Source: Thiotrichaceae bacterium
GTDB lineage: Bacteria > Pseudomonadota > Gammaproteobacteria > Thiotrichales > Thiotrichaceae
Direction: 5' to 3'
DNA: 15,666 nt
Assembly (NCBI GenBank): GCA_027008885.1
Contig: JALVDQ010000054.1
Coordinates: 1-15,666 of the forward strand
Position 1 is the stretch's first letter. Every line of letters starts with the position of its first letter. Below the pieces are notes generated by a model, which saw only the letters and a list, made by a program, of their open reading frames with translations, ran no database searches and was not told the origin of the DNA. This document shows positions 1 through 6,805 of the stretch, in pieces. A program made the translations under genes and the position numbers.

Positions 1-1391
1 AGTGCCCGAGTGGCTGATTTTTCATAGTCATTTGCGCCAGAGCCATCATTATCAAGATAGCGAGCCGCCATCGCCATGCCGCGAATTGCAAGCGCATTCC
101 AGGACGTGAGTATTTTATCGTCACGCCCGGGGGGGATGCGTTGCTGGCGGGCATGCAGCAGTTTGAGTCTGGCGGAGTCAATCAGCGTATTCAGTTGTGC
201 TTCGCTTTTGCCAAATTCTTCTGCCAGTTGTTGCCAGTCTGTGTAGACATGCAAATGCCATGAGCCCTCAAAATTAGGCGCCCGATCCAGTCCAAAGCGA
301 CGCGCAAAGACGGGGTATTCATCCGCATCAAGCAATTCACGAACTTGTTCTGTTTTCCAGACATAGAAGAGTCCTTCGTGCGCCTCACCGTTTTCATCTT
401 TTGAATCAGCATCATAGCTGGAGTAATACCCATCCCCCCTCTTTTTTGCATATTTTTCGCCTGCCTGCATGTCACGCATCAGCCATTGCGCGATTTCGTG
501 CGCGCTGCGCTCAAACAGCGGGTTATCAATGGCAGCACTCGCCTGGGCGTATTCAGCCAGCAGACTGCCATTGTCATAGAGCATTTTTTCAAAGTGCGGA
601 ATCATCCAGTAATCATCCACCGAGTAACGACAGAAACCGCCGCCAAGCTGATCATTAATGCCACCCAGCGCCATTTTTTCCAGGGTGTAACTTGCGATAG
701 TGAGTGCTTTTGCGTCTCGCTCATTTTGCGCAAAAGCATGTCGCATCAGATATTCAATATTGGGCGTATGCGGAAATTTGGGGGCGATACCAAAACCACC
801 GTGCTGCGTATCAAATTGCTGCTGTAAATCCATGCGCGCCTGATCCAGTGCTGCCGTACTGAGCCGGGCTGCAGCCGTCTGCGGCGCATAAACACTGTTT
901 AGCGCATCAGCAAGCGAGTGGTTCTGACGCTGAATATCCTCTTTGCGCTGTCTGAATAAATCGCTGACACGCTGCAATAAATCCCGAAACGAAATCATGC
1001 CATGACGTGGTTCATCAGGAAAATAAGTACCGCCAAAGAAAGGCATCTGCTCATCCGGCGTCAAAAACATGGTTAACGGCCAGCCGCCACTGCGACGTGT
1101 CAGCATGTGGTGCGCGCTCTGGTAGATTTTGTCAAGATCAGGACGCTCCTCACGGTCAACCTTGATATTCACAAACAACTCGTTCATCAGGGCGGCAGTT
1201 TGCTCATTTTCAAATGATTCATGCGCCATGACATGACACCAGTGACAGGCAGAATAGCCAATCGACAGTAGAATGGGCTTGTTTAACTGTTTCGCAAGGG
1301 CAAGCGCTTCATCCCCCCAGGGAAACCAGTCAACCGGATTATCGGCATGTTGCAAAAGATAGGGGCTGGTTTCTTCGGAAAGTTTATTCAT
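1..1391 (-). CDS. DUF255 / YyaL-type thioredoxin domain-containing protein (3' end outside window)
   Basis: The frame is open from ATG at 1391 to the window edge (463 codons; C-terminus missing). An N-terminal thioredoxin-like domain carries the family signature SACHWCHVM at residues 47-55, with the C49/C52 pair. It is followed by [21 protein letters not shown] and GGTYFP, then the (alpha/alpha)6-like part with [32 protein letters not shown] and [19 protein letters not shown]. This order is typical of the widespread DUF255 family (bacterial YyaL, mammalian SPATA20), whose members are usually 600-700 residues. The biochemical role is not settled; a redox or sugar-epimerase-like function has been suggested from the fold. 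There is no signal peptide, so it is probably cytoplasmic. One oddity is an apparent extra stretch, residues 313-321 (KYAKKRGDG), just before YYSSYDADS, encoded by a copy of a short repeat found elsewhere in the window. No operon partner is visible; the next gene starts 155 bp upstream. Confidence 0.93.
   Translation of the reverse strand, partial: MNKLSEETSPYLLQHADNPVDWFPWGDEALALAKQLNKPILLSIGYSACHWCHVMAHESFENEQTAALMNELFVNIKVDREERPDLDKIYQSAHHMLTRRSGGWPLTMFLTPDEQMPFFGGTYFPDEPRHGMISFRDLLQRVSDLFRQRKEDIQRQNHSLADALNSVYAPQTAAARLSTAALDQARMDLQQQFDTQHGGFGIAPKFPHTPNIEYLMRHAFAQNERDAKALTIASYTLEKMALGGINDQLGGGFCRYSVDDYWMIPHFEKMLYDNGSLLAEYAQASAAIDNPLFERSAHEIAQWLMRDMQAGEKYAKKRGDGYYSSYDADSKDENGEAHEGLFYVWKTEQVRELLDADEYPVFARRFGLDRAPNFEGSWHLHVYTDWQQLAEEFGKSEAQLNTLIDSARLKLLHARQQRIPPGRDDKILTSWNALAIRGMAMAARYLDNDGSGANDYEKSATRA
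428..456. repeat. Copy of the ACCCATCCCCCCT repeat inside the DUF255 gene
   Basis: The 13 bases ACCCATCCCCCCT at 428-440 match the repeat at 6003 and 15452. The following T-rich stretch and CATATTTT (449-456) also parallel 6014-6030. On the coding (minus) strand it is read in frame as KYAKKRGDG with no stop. This is a short similarity; chance is possible but unlikely given the G/C homopolymer core and the extended match to the 6003 copy. Confidence 0.5.
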
Positions 1392-1546
1392 TGTAGGCGA
1401 CGAGTGCTGCTATTGGATTGTGTAGCTTACGCAGAATATGCCTGTCTGTCTATGTTGTGTCTCTTTATTAAGGACAGAGATTAGCGTAGCGTAGTCCAGC
1501 CAAATTCAGCTTTTCCGCAGTAGGCCCACTATTCCCAGACAGCTTC
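1392..1546. other. Intergenic region with a 24-bp dispersed repeat
   Basis: This is the gap between the DUF255 gene and the PhnA-domain gene, both on the minus strand. At 1495-1518 it holds a sequence whose reverse complement (core AAAAGCTGAATTTGGCTGGA) matches 15383-15406 with 2 differences in 24. The neighbouring GCGTAGCGTAG is a short tandem repeat. No clear promoter or terminator was identified. Confidence 0.5.
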
Positions 1547-2128
1547 TTAAGCTTTCTTTAAAAATGCGCTGACCAGTACAATTCGTGTTCCGTTCACTCT
1601 TCCTTCAATATGTTTGGGATTAGAGGTCAGTGATATATTTTTTACCAGAGTGCCACGTTTTGCGGTGAAATTCGCGCCTTTAACCACCAGATCCTTTATG
1701 AGTGTTACCGAATCACCCGCTTTCAGAACGGAGCCATTGCTATCAAGTGTCGGTTCGCTGTCATTTTCTTCCTTGTCATCGCCTTTATCGGCTTCTGCCC
1801 ATGCTTTAACATCGTCTTCAAGGTAGAGCATATCCAGCAAGTCCTGCGGCCAGCCTTCTGCTTTCAGGCGGTTTAGCATTCGCCATGCCATGACTTGTAC
1901 GGCGGGTACGGGAGTCCACATGCTGTCATTCAGACAACGCCAGTGATTTGGGTCGATTTTATCAGGATTTTCTATCTGTTCCTGACAGGTCTTGCAGACA
2001 AGAATACTTTGATCAACACTGCCATCACTGTCTGGCGGAATCTGGTAAACGCCCAGATCCTGCCCGGAGGCGCAAAGCTCACATTTGGAGTCACTACGCT
2101 CTCGCAGTGCTTGTTCGGTACTATTCAT
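1547..2128 (-). CDS. phnA: PhnA-domain (YjdM-like) zinc-ribbon protein
   Basis: The protein has 193 residues. The N-terminal part has a zinc-ribbon arrangement, CELC at 16-19 and CKTC at 45-48. The middle (about 65-125) is acidic and ends in a Glu/Asp-rich linker. The C-terminal 65 residues are the PhnA domain, starting at DSNGSVLKAGDSVTLIKDL and ending EGRVNGTRIVLVSAFLKK. The family is named after a gene at the E. coli phosphonate locus, but E. coli PhnA (YjdM) is not needed for C-P lyase, and most homologues stand alone with no known function. No phosphonate genes are present here, so the name should not be read as a pathway assignment. It is probably cytoplasmic. The next gene upstream ends 21 bp away on the same strand, so co-transcription is possible. 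Confidence 0.9.
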   Translation of the reverse strand: MNSTEQALRERSDSKCELCASGQDLGVYQIPPDSDGSVDQSILVCKTCQEQIENPDKIDPNHWRCLNDSMWTPVPAVQVMAWRMLNRLKAEGWPQDLLDMLYLEDDVKAWAEADKGDDKEENDSEPTLDSNGSVLKAGDSVTLIKDLVVKGANFTAKRGTLVKNISLTSNPKHIEGRVNGTRIVLVSAFLKKA

Positions 2129-2149
2129 AGCTTACTGTCTTTTTGTGTA

Positions 2150-2761
2150 TTATTTTGCAGGTCGCCAAATTATTGACTCCAGACTCCAGCCCTGTAATAC
2201 CTCGGCAGGGGGCAATGCGTTATTGCCATTAGCACCTTTGCCGTTAAAGACATAGAGTACATTGGGTGTTTTTGGCGCATAGCAAAGTACTTTTCCGGCC
2301 ATATCTTCTGATCCCATTTGACATTCTTCTGTTTGCCCAAAAGCGTATACCTTGCTGTATGTCGTACCGAGGGGGTGTCCTAATCCGTTCTTAATCAGAT
2401 TGTCTTCAATGATTACAGAAAATATTTTTTTCTGTGATTGATCAGGATTAATGATCATTAAAGTCTTAACGCCTTTTGAAACCCTGATAACAGGATATGG
2501 CGCACCTAAATGATAATTTAGCTCTTCGACAACGCTATAATCAGGAAACGCCTCTGTTATATTGTGCATATTAAACGGGCTGTCCGCATTAATAGGACCC
2601 ACCTTGTCGGCGCTCATGATAACCGTTTTACCGCTTTCACCACCTGAAGCATTATTGTCATCCTTGTCGTTATCATCGCAGCTACTGATAAAAACGCTTG
2701 TTAAAACAATAAGGATAAAAGAAATAGCCGCTTGCCTGAATTGTCCATATTGATTTGTCAT
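2150..2761 (-). CDS. DUF1131 (YfeY-like) lipoprotein
   Basis: The protein has 203 residues. A hydrophobic segment (about 12-24) ends in the lipobox ISSC, so C28 is the likely lipidated cysteine, followed by a highly acidic Asp/Asn linker. The mature part resembles E. coli YfeY (DUF1131, an RpoE-regulated lipoprotein) in order and landmarks: a start at VGPINADSPF, a basic/hydrophobic middle ending MIINPDQ, GHPLGTTYSKVY, a pair of cysteines (ECQMG and LCYAP), and the C-terminal LQGWSLESIIWRP matching the family ending LKNWKVSKIIWRR. The two cysteines could form a disulfide, as in YfeY. The function of the family is unknown. Envelope location is inferred from the lipobox, and Asp at +2 would favour inner-membrane retention under the E. 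coli rule. The gene diverges from the copper-promoter side of the window. No strong ribosome binding site is seen before the ATG. Confidence 0.75.
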   Translation of the reverse strand: MTNQYGQFRQAAISFILIVLTSVFISSCDDNDKDDNNASGGESGKTVIMSADKVGPINADSPFNMHNITEAFPDYSVVEELNYHLGAPYPVIRVSKGVKTLMIINPDQSQKKIFSVIIEDNLIKNGLGHPLGTTYSKVYAFGQTEECQMGSEDMAGKVLCYAPKTPNVLYVFNGKGANGNNALPPAEVLQGWSLESIIWRPAK

Positions 2762-2970
2762 AATTATTATCTATCCATGTATGTATTAAAGGTGCGCGCA
2801 TTCTCTCATAAATAAAAGCCAAGAACAATGACCTGAATCCGGAGAGCAAAGTGATAGCATATAAAACTACAATAATACAATGAATTTGCGAGACAAAACA
2901 CAAGTCATCTCCACACATTTATTTTATTTCAATTTCTTAGTGTGCTCATCAACTATAAAATATTATTTTC

Positions 2971-3005
2971 TCCCTAAGTTATGGCTAAGTTTTAAAACCT
3001 ATTAT
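2971..3005 (+). promoter_or_regulatory. Putative copper-regulator operator and promoter of the small His-rich gene
   Basis: A direct repeat TCCCTAAGTT (2971-2980), 4 nt, CTAAGTT (2985-2991) has an 11-bp period. It is followed after 8 nt by a -10-like TATTAT (3000-3005). The same arrangement, in the same orientation to the gene and with the same 8-nt spacing, precedes the copper ATPase on the minus strand (13244-13210). A direct repeat one helical turn apart, overlapping the -35 region, is the usual site for OmpR/PmrA-family response regulators. The rest of 2762-3063 is AT-rich with nothing else recognised. Confidence 0.65.
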
Positions 3006-3063
3006 TCTTCCAACGCAAACAATAAAGCGTTTTAAACAAACTAAATAATACTGGAGAATCAAA

Positions 3064-3312
3064 ATGAAAAACTTAAATAAACTAATCGCATCTGCTTTTC
3101 TAACTTCATTACTAATGGGCTCTCAAGCTGCATTGGCAGAAGATGAAGAGCAGGAAGTCATTCCAGCGCCAAGTTCGCATATGACAACACCGCATGAACA
3201 CAAAATTGGAAATAATGAAAATGGTGATGATTTGGCAAAGAATAAAACAGAAGTCGCACCAAACACAGATGATCATCATGATAAAAAATCAATGGATGAC
3301 ACAAACCAATAA
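3064..3312 (+). CDS. Small secreted acidic, His-containing protein
   Basis: The protein has 82 residues and belongs to no family I recognise. A Sec signal peptide spans residues 1-25, with cleavage expected after ALA. The mature part is about 57 residues, strongly acidic (DEEQE, NGDD, DDHHD, MDDTNQ), with scattered His (SSHMTTPHEH, DDHHDKK) and Met. It has no cysteine and no predicted fold, which suggests a disordered periplasmic metal-binding or chaperone-like peptide. The ribosome site GGAG sits 7 nt before the ATG. It is the first gene downstream of the putative operator at 2971-2991 and lies 158 bp before the CueO-type oxidase, with a hairpin between them. A copper role is inferred from promoter and context, not from sequence family. 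Confidence 0.8.
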   Translation: MKNLNKLIASAFLTSLLMGSQAALAEDEEQEVIPAPSSHMTTPHEHKIGNNENGDDLAKNKTEVAPNTDDHHDKKSMDDTNQ

Positions 3313-3346
3313 ACAACAAACATAAGCAAATAAAATACTCAATTCC

Positions 3347-3376
3347 TAGTACTCCAACAATATTGCTGGAGTACTA
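3347..3376 (+). terminator. Hairpin after the small His-rich gene (terminator or attenuator)
   Basis: TAGTACTCCA (3347-3356) pairs perfectly with TGGAGTACTA (3367-3376). Inside the loop CAAT/ATTG can pair further. The downstream bases are AATTTAATT rather than a clean T-run, so it may be a leaky terminator or processing hairpin that lowers expression of the oxidase gene relative to the small gene. Confidence 0.55.
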
Positions 3377-3470
3377 ATTTAATTCGGGATTGGGTATTTT
3401 TTATGTCATTCTTATTGTTATAGGTAAGCAGACATAAATAACACGCATCGCTTTAAACAGGAAACTTACA

Positions 3471-4970
3471 TTGAAATCGAAAAAAACGAGAATTACACGC
3501 CGAAACTTTCTTAAATCAGCTTCGACAGCAGGTTTATTGCTGCCATTTTCATCATCTGTATTGGCAAAAATTGCAGGACAAAGAAATAAATTAGTCATTC
3601 CTGCATTAAATGAAGGCGTTAGAAAAGGTGATCAAGTCACATTTAATTTAAAAATCAAAACCGGAGATACTGAATTTTTTAAGGGAATGAATACGCCAAC
3701 ACTGGGTATCAACCAGAGCTATCTGGGGTCTGTTTTACGCGCTAAACGTGGCGATACGGTTAATATCAATGTTAATAACCAGTTAAGCCGGATTAGCACG
3801 TTGCATTGGCATGGTATGACTCTTCCTGCAAAAATGGATGGTGGTCCACATCAGGAGATCAAACCAGGAGAAACCTGGAACTCCCGGTTTGAGATTCGTC
3901 AGGGTGCAAGTACCTTGTGGTATCACTCCCACGCCTTGCACCAGACAGCTCCCCAAGTTTACTATGGACTTGCAGGGCTTTTTATTATTGATGACGAACC
4001 AAGCCTGAATGCCAGTTTACCTAAAACTTATGGTATAGATGATATTCCTTGTACGATTCAGGACAGACGTTTTAATCGTGATGGAACGCTTACCTATAAT
4101 ACCTCAATGCCTGATCGTATGATGGGAATGCAGGGGTCAACTATTTTGGTGAATGGGGTTGTTGATCCAACACTACATGCAAAAAGCACTTTATTGCGCT
4201 TACGTTTACATAACGGCTCAAATGCACGCACTTATCATCTTGCATTTAATGATAAACGTTCATTTCATGTTATCGCCAGTGAGTGTGGTTTTTTAAACCA
4301 GCCTTTTGAAACCAATCAGTTACGACTCGCACCCGCTGAACGCGCAGAGATACTGGTTGATGTCTCTGATAAAAAACAGATTATGCTAAAAAGTCTCGCC
4401 AGTTCTGGTGGTGGTATGGGGATGATGCCAATGATGCGTATGATGAATAGCAGCAATGAAATGGATATTTTATTGATAGATGCACGTAATGCAAAATCAT
4501 CCAAATACCAGATTCCTAAAACCTTACCAAAAAGTGTGGCTCATCCAGACCCACGTCAAGCCGTCACTACCCGCAAGTTTGAACTTGAAATGGGTATGAT
4601 GGGCAGAGGCGGTATGATGCGTAGTGGTGGCGGTATGTTCCGTATAAATGGAAAATCAATGAACAAAAACCGAATTGATTTTCAGGTGAAGCGTAATACC
4701 ACAGAAATATGGGAAATCAGCAATGCCTCGCCTATGGCTCACCCTTTTCATGTGCATAATGTACAGTTTAAAGTGCTTGATCGAAATGGAAAACGACCCA
4801 ATCCCTCAGAAACAGGTCTCAAGGATACGGTACTGGTTGGTAGTCGTGAGACCGTGCGTATTGTTATGGATTTTCCCGAATACTCAGACGCTAAAGTACC
4901 CTATATGTACCACTGTCATATTTTGGAACATGAAGATCAGGGAATGATGGGGCAATTTGTCGTTGTCTAA
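3471..4970 (+). CDS. cueO: CueO-type periplasmic multicopper oxidase
   Basis: The protein has 499 residues, normal for CueO/FtsP-type three-cupredoxin oxidases. The start is TTG at 3471, supported by AGGA 8 nt upstream and by the Tat signal that begins at once: RRNFLK at 10-15, then a hydrophobic stretch. All copper-ligand motifs are present: HWH 112-114, HSH 152-154, HPFHVH 424-429 and HCHILEHEDQGM 481-492, giving the trinuclear cluster and a type 1 site with axial M492. Two Met-rich inserts, GGGMGMMPMMRMM (313-325) and EMGMMGRGGMM (373-383), resemble the Cu(I)-binding loops of CueO. The expected activity is oxidation of Cu(I) to Cu(II) in the periplasm, protecting against toxic cuprous ion. 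It lies downstream of the small His-rich gene and probably shares its promoter, with a hairpin between. Other oxidase substrates cannot be excluded. Confidence 0.92.
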   Translation: MKSKKTRITRRNFLKSASTAGLLLPFSSSVLAKIAGQRNKLVIPALNEGVRKGDQVTFNLKIKTGDTEFFKGMNTPTLGINQSYLGSVLRAKRGDTVNINVNNQLSRISTLHWHGMTLPAKMDGGPHQEIKPGETWNSRFEIRQGASTLWYHSHALHQTAPQVYYGLAGLFIIDDEPSLNASLPKTYGIDDIPCTIQDRRFNRDGTLTYNTSMPDRMMGMQGSTILVNGVVDPTLHAKSTLLRLRLHNGSNARTYHLAFNDKRSFHVIASECGFLNQPFETNQLRLAPAERAEILVDVSDKKQIMLKSLASSGGGMGMMPMMRMMNSSNEMDILLIDARNAKSSKYQIPKTLPKSVAHPDPRQAVTTRKFELEMGMMGRGGMMRSGGGMFRINGKSMNKNRIDFQVKRNTTEIWEISNASPMAHPFHVHNVQFKVLDRNGKRPNPSETGLKDTVLVGSRETVRIVMDFPEYSDAKVPYMYHCHILEHEDQGMMGQFVVV

Positions 4971-4983
4971 GAAGGGCTGTTTA

Positions 4984-5324
4984 TACTCTTCACGGTTAAG
5001 AATCTTCCATTAGAGCCACATCTTGTTTTGCGAATAACTGCTAGCCGCGTTGTAAATACCTGAAAGTGTTACTCTAAGTACCCAAGCAAAATCAATTTAA
5101 CAAAATTTCGTTTCCTGTTTTTTGATCTTCAAGGCATTGCGACGGGAGCATGGTGGGCTATGTGACCAAAGCAATAACGAAGAAGATCAGAAAACAGGGG
5201 TTAAATTGTTAGATTAATTTTGAGCGGGTACTTATGCCAAAGAGAATAAGTATCCCGCGTATTTACGCCTTGCTCTTCACAAAAACAATGCACTCTAGTG
5301 GTGAAATCTTAACCACGAAGAGTA
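4984..5324. mobile_element. MITE-like foldback element, copy 1 (interrupted by a second element)
   Basis: The ends TACTCTTC (4984-4991) and GAAGAGTA (5317-5324) are inverted and flanked by TA on both sides (4982-4983 and 5325-5326), as expected for TA-targeting (IS630/mariner-type) elements. Without the insert at 5077-5232 plus one TA, the element is about 183 bp and is an imperfect palindrome along its length. Its reverse complement aligns end to end with 13018-13195. It has no transposase gene, so it would be non-autonomous. It lies 13 bp after the CueO-type gene and could fold in the transcript as a hairpin. The rest of 4971-5422 contains no gene. Confidence 0.8.
5077..5232. mobile_element. 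Nested MITE-like element inserted in copy 1
   Basis: The ends AGTACCC (5077-5083) and GGGTACT (5226-5232) are inverted. The similarity continues inward in both arms (CAAAATCAATTTAACAA against CAAAATTAATCTAACAA; CTGTTTTTTGATCTTC against CTGTTTTCTGATCTTC). TA is duplicated on both sides (5075-5076, 5233-5234). The uninterrupted copy near 13118 has a single TA at the matching site, proving the insertion point. It has no transposase; it may be an internally deleted TA-targeting insertion sequence. Confidence 0.8.
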
Positions 5325-5422
5325 TAGCTTACTCAAAAAAAGCCATTTTCAACTATTAGATCTGAAGTTAAAGAAATTACTAACAGACATTTCGTACCTA
5401 TGCTAGTACTCAGACAAGCTCT

Positions 5423-5935
5423 TTATTTCATCTGATTCCTTTGCGCCCACATGGCGTAGATTTTGTCAGACCATAAGCTGGTTACATAGGCGACAACCGC
5501 TTCTTTCTCTTTGTCACTCAGCTTATCTTTAAATGCTGGCATACTGCCCCCTATTGCTACTCCTCCATTATTAACTGTATTCAGCAATAAAGTCTTGGAA
5601 TGATGCCAGGCGTGTGCGGTTCCATTTAAGGGGGGTGCAGGGAATTTGCCATCTGGCTGTACTTTTTGCCAGTTTTTAACTAAGCCCTGACCTTTTTCAC
5701 CATGACAAGTTGCGCAATTTTTCTTAAATACTTTTCTGCCTCGCATCAGTTGTGCTGTGGTATACCAGCGCTTTCCATTATCTGGCTGAACAGTATTTGT
5801 TGTCGTTGTTTTATTGAGTGTTTCTATTTCAACTTTTTTTGCATCTTTTTTATCCCCGGCATCTCCACCACAGGCGCTCAGTAAAAAAGTACTTATAAGC
5901 GGGATAATGAACGTAGATATTTTAATTTTAGACAT
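5423..5935 (-). CDS. Lipoprotein mono-haem c-type cytochrome
   Basis: The protein has 170 residues. A hydrophobic signal ends in the lipobox LSAC, so C22 is probably lipidated. A Thr/Asn-rich linker (about 35-52) follows, then one cytochrome c domain with the haem site CATCH at 74-78 and a probable axial Met at 132 in GGSMPAF. The family role is electron transfer in the periplasm, tethered to a membrane. The ribosome site AAGGA precedes the ATG. It is the last gene of the minus-strand copper operon, 135 bp after CopB, so it may accept electrons from copper oxidation or simply be co-expressed; no direct evidence separates these. The stop lies about 100 bp from the MITE-like element at 4984-5324. 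Confidence 0.88.
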   Translation of the reverse strand: MSKIKISTFIIPLISTFLLSACGGDAGDKKDAKKVEIETLNKTTTTNTVQPDNGKRWYTTAQLMRGRKVFKKNCATCHGEKGQGLVKNWQKVQPDGKFPAPPLNGTAHAWHHSKTLLLNTVNNGGVAIGGSMPAFKDKLSDKEKEAVVAYVTSLWSDKIYAMWAQRNQMK

Positions 5936-6002
5936 TGTATATTCCTTATAACGGTTTCAGAATTTTGTAATATTGTTCTGATAAGAGGGAGGATATCAAT
6001 AT

Positions 6003-6021
6003 ACCCATCCCCCCTGTTTTT
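6003..6021. repeat. Single arm of the ACCCATCCCCCCTGTTTTT repeat
   Basis: These 19 bases are identical to the left arm of the palindrome at 15452-15510. They lie in the 135-bp gap between the CopB and lipoprotein-cytochrome genes. A weak partial complement (AGGGAGGAT, about 5986-5994) precedes it, so this may be a decayed palindrome. Confidence 0.65.
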
Positions 6022-6070
6022 ACATATTTTGTGTTGGTTTCAAGTTATTTGGTTATTGCTTCCTCATTCC

Positions 6071-6793
6071 TTAATACCAAATACGCACACCTGCAACAAA
6101 CATGGTTTCACTGCTATCACCACCTTCATCAGTGATGAAGTCCGCAGTTTTGCCAAATTTCTTGCTCCAGTTCACACCGATATAGGGCGCAAACTCACGC
6201 TTAACTTCATAGCGAAGACGCAAACCTGCGCTAGCATCCGACAAACCTGAGCCGACACCCATTGCCTTGTCATCCTTTGCATAAGCATTGAAACCAAATT
6301 CTGGTGATAGCACCAGTTTTTGGGTTAGCATCATTTCGTATTCAAAGTTAAAATTAAGCTTTACCTGACTGTTTTTGCCAAAGGATAGATTCGCATCCGT
6401 TTCAACAAAATAAGGTGCCAGACCTTGAATACCTATCTGAGCATAATCACGGCTTGTTCCGGGCACGGTATCATGTCGCCAACCAGCCTGAAGATCCCAA
6501 AATGTGCTAATCGCATGGCTGAATAATAACTGATTTTCAGAACCTTCTATTTCACCTGAAACATGCTCACCTTCGGTTTTAAACCAAAGTTTATTGAGAT
6601 CTTTTCCTATCCAAAGCCCTCCTTCCCAGGTTATGGGGTTAGGTCCTTTTGCGAAACCGACTTCAAATTTATCCAGCATCAGTTTTGTCAAGATAGGGTC
6701 ATCTTCCATACCTGCAAATGCAGGGCTTGTGATTGAACCCAATGTTGATAACAATGTTGAAGCTAGTAGCGTTTTACTGAATTTATTTTTCAT
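6071..6793 (-). CDS. copB: CopB/PcoB-type outer-membrane copper resistance protein
   Basis: The protein has 240 residues. A Sec signal peptide is cleaved near SPAFA|GM (27/28). The mature protein has the CopB beta-barrel pattern: alternating amphipathic strands, WEGGLWIGKDLNKLWFKTEGE, the barrel stretch DLQAGWRHD, YFVETDANLSFG, LNFNFEYEMMLTQKLVLSPEFGFNAY, GLSDASAGLRLRYEVKREFAPYIGVNW, and a C-terminal aromatic (RIWY) as in outer-membrane proteins. It lacks the long Met/His-rich N-terminal segment found in Pseudomonas CopB, so it is a short form; here those motifs are on the neighbouring oxidase and cytochrome. A good ribosome site (AAGGAG) precedes the ATG, 12 bp after the oxidase stop. The role is copper binding or sequestration at the outer membrane together with CopA. 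Confidence 0.92.
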   Translation of the reverse strand: MKNKFSKTLLASTLLSTLGSITSPAFAGMEDDPILTKLMLDKFEVGFAKGPNPITWEGGLWIGKDLNKLWFKTEGEHVSGEIEGSENQLLFSHAISTFWDLQAGWRHDTVPGTSRDYAQIGIQGLAPYFVETDANLSFGKNSQVKLNFNFEYEMMLTQKLVLSPEFGFNAYAKDDKAMGVGSGLSDASAGLRLRYEVKREFAPYIGVNWSKKFGKTADFITDEGGDSSETMFVAGVRIWY

Positions 6794-6805
6794 TTTATTT
6801 CTCCT

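Noticed and set aside
401..827. Plus-strand and other-frame minus frames within the first kilobase
   Set aside because: The uninterrupted DUF255 frame from 1391 to the window edge carries all conserved family motifs; the others are shadows.
2682..2918. 78-codon minus-strand frame overlapping the start of the YfeY-like gene
   Set aside because: It overlaps the lipoprotein coding start in another frame, has no family similarity and lies largely in AT-rich intergenic DNA.
5150..5215. Possible transposase remnant within the nested element
   Set aside because: The open stretches are about 20 codons with no recognisable motif; the sequence is better explained as foldback arms.
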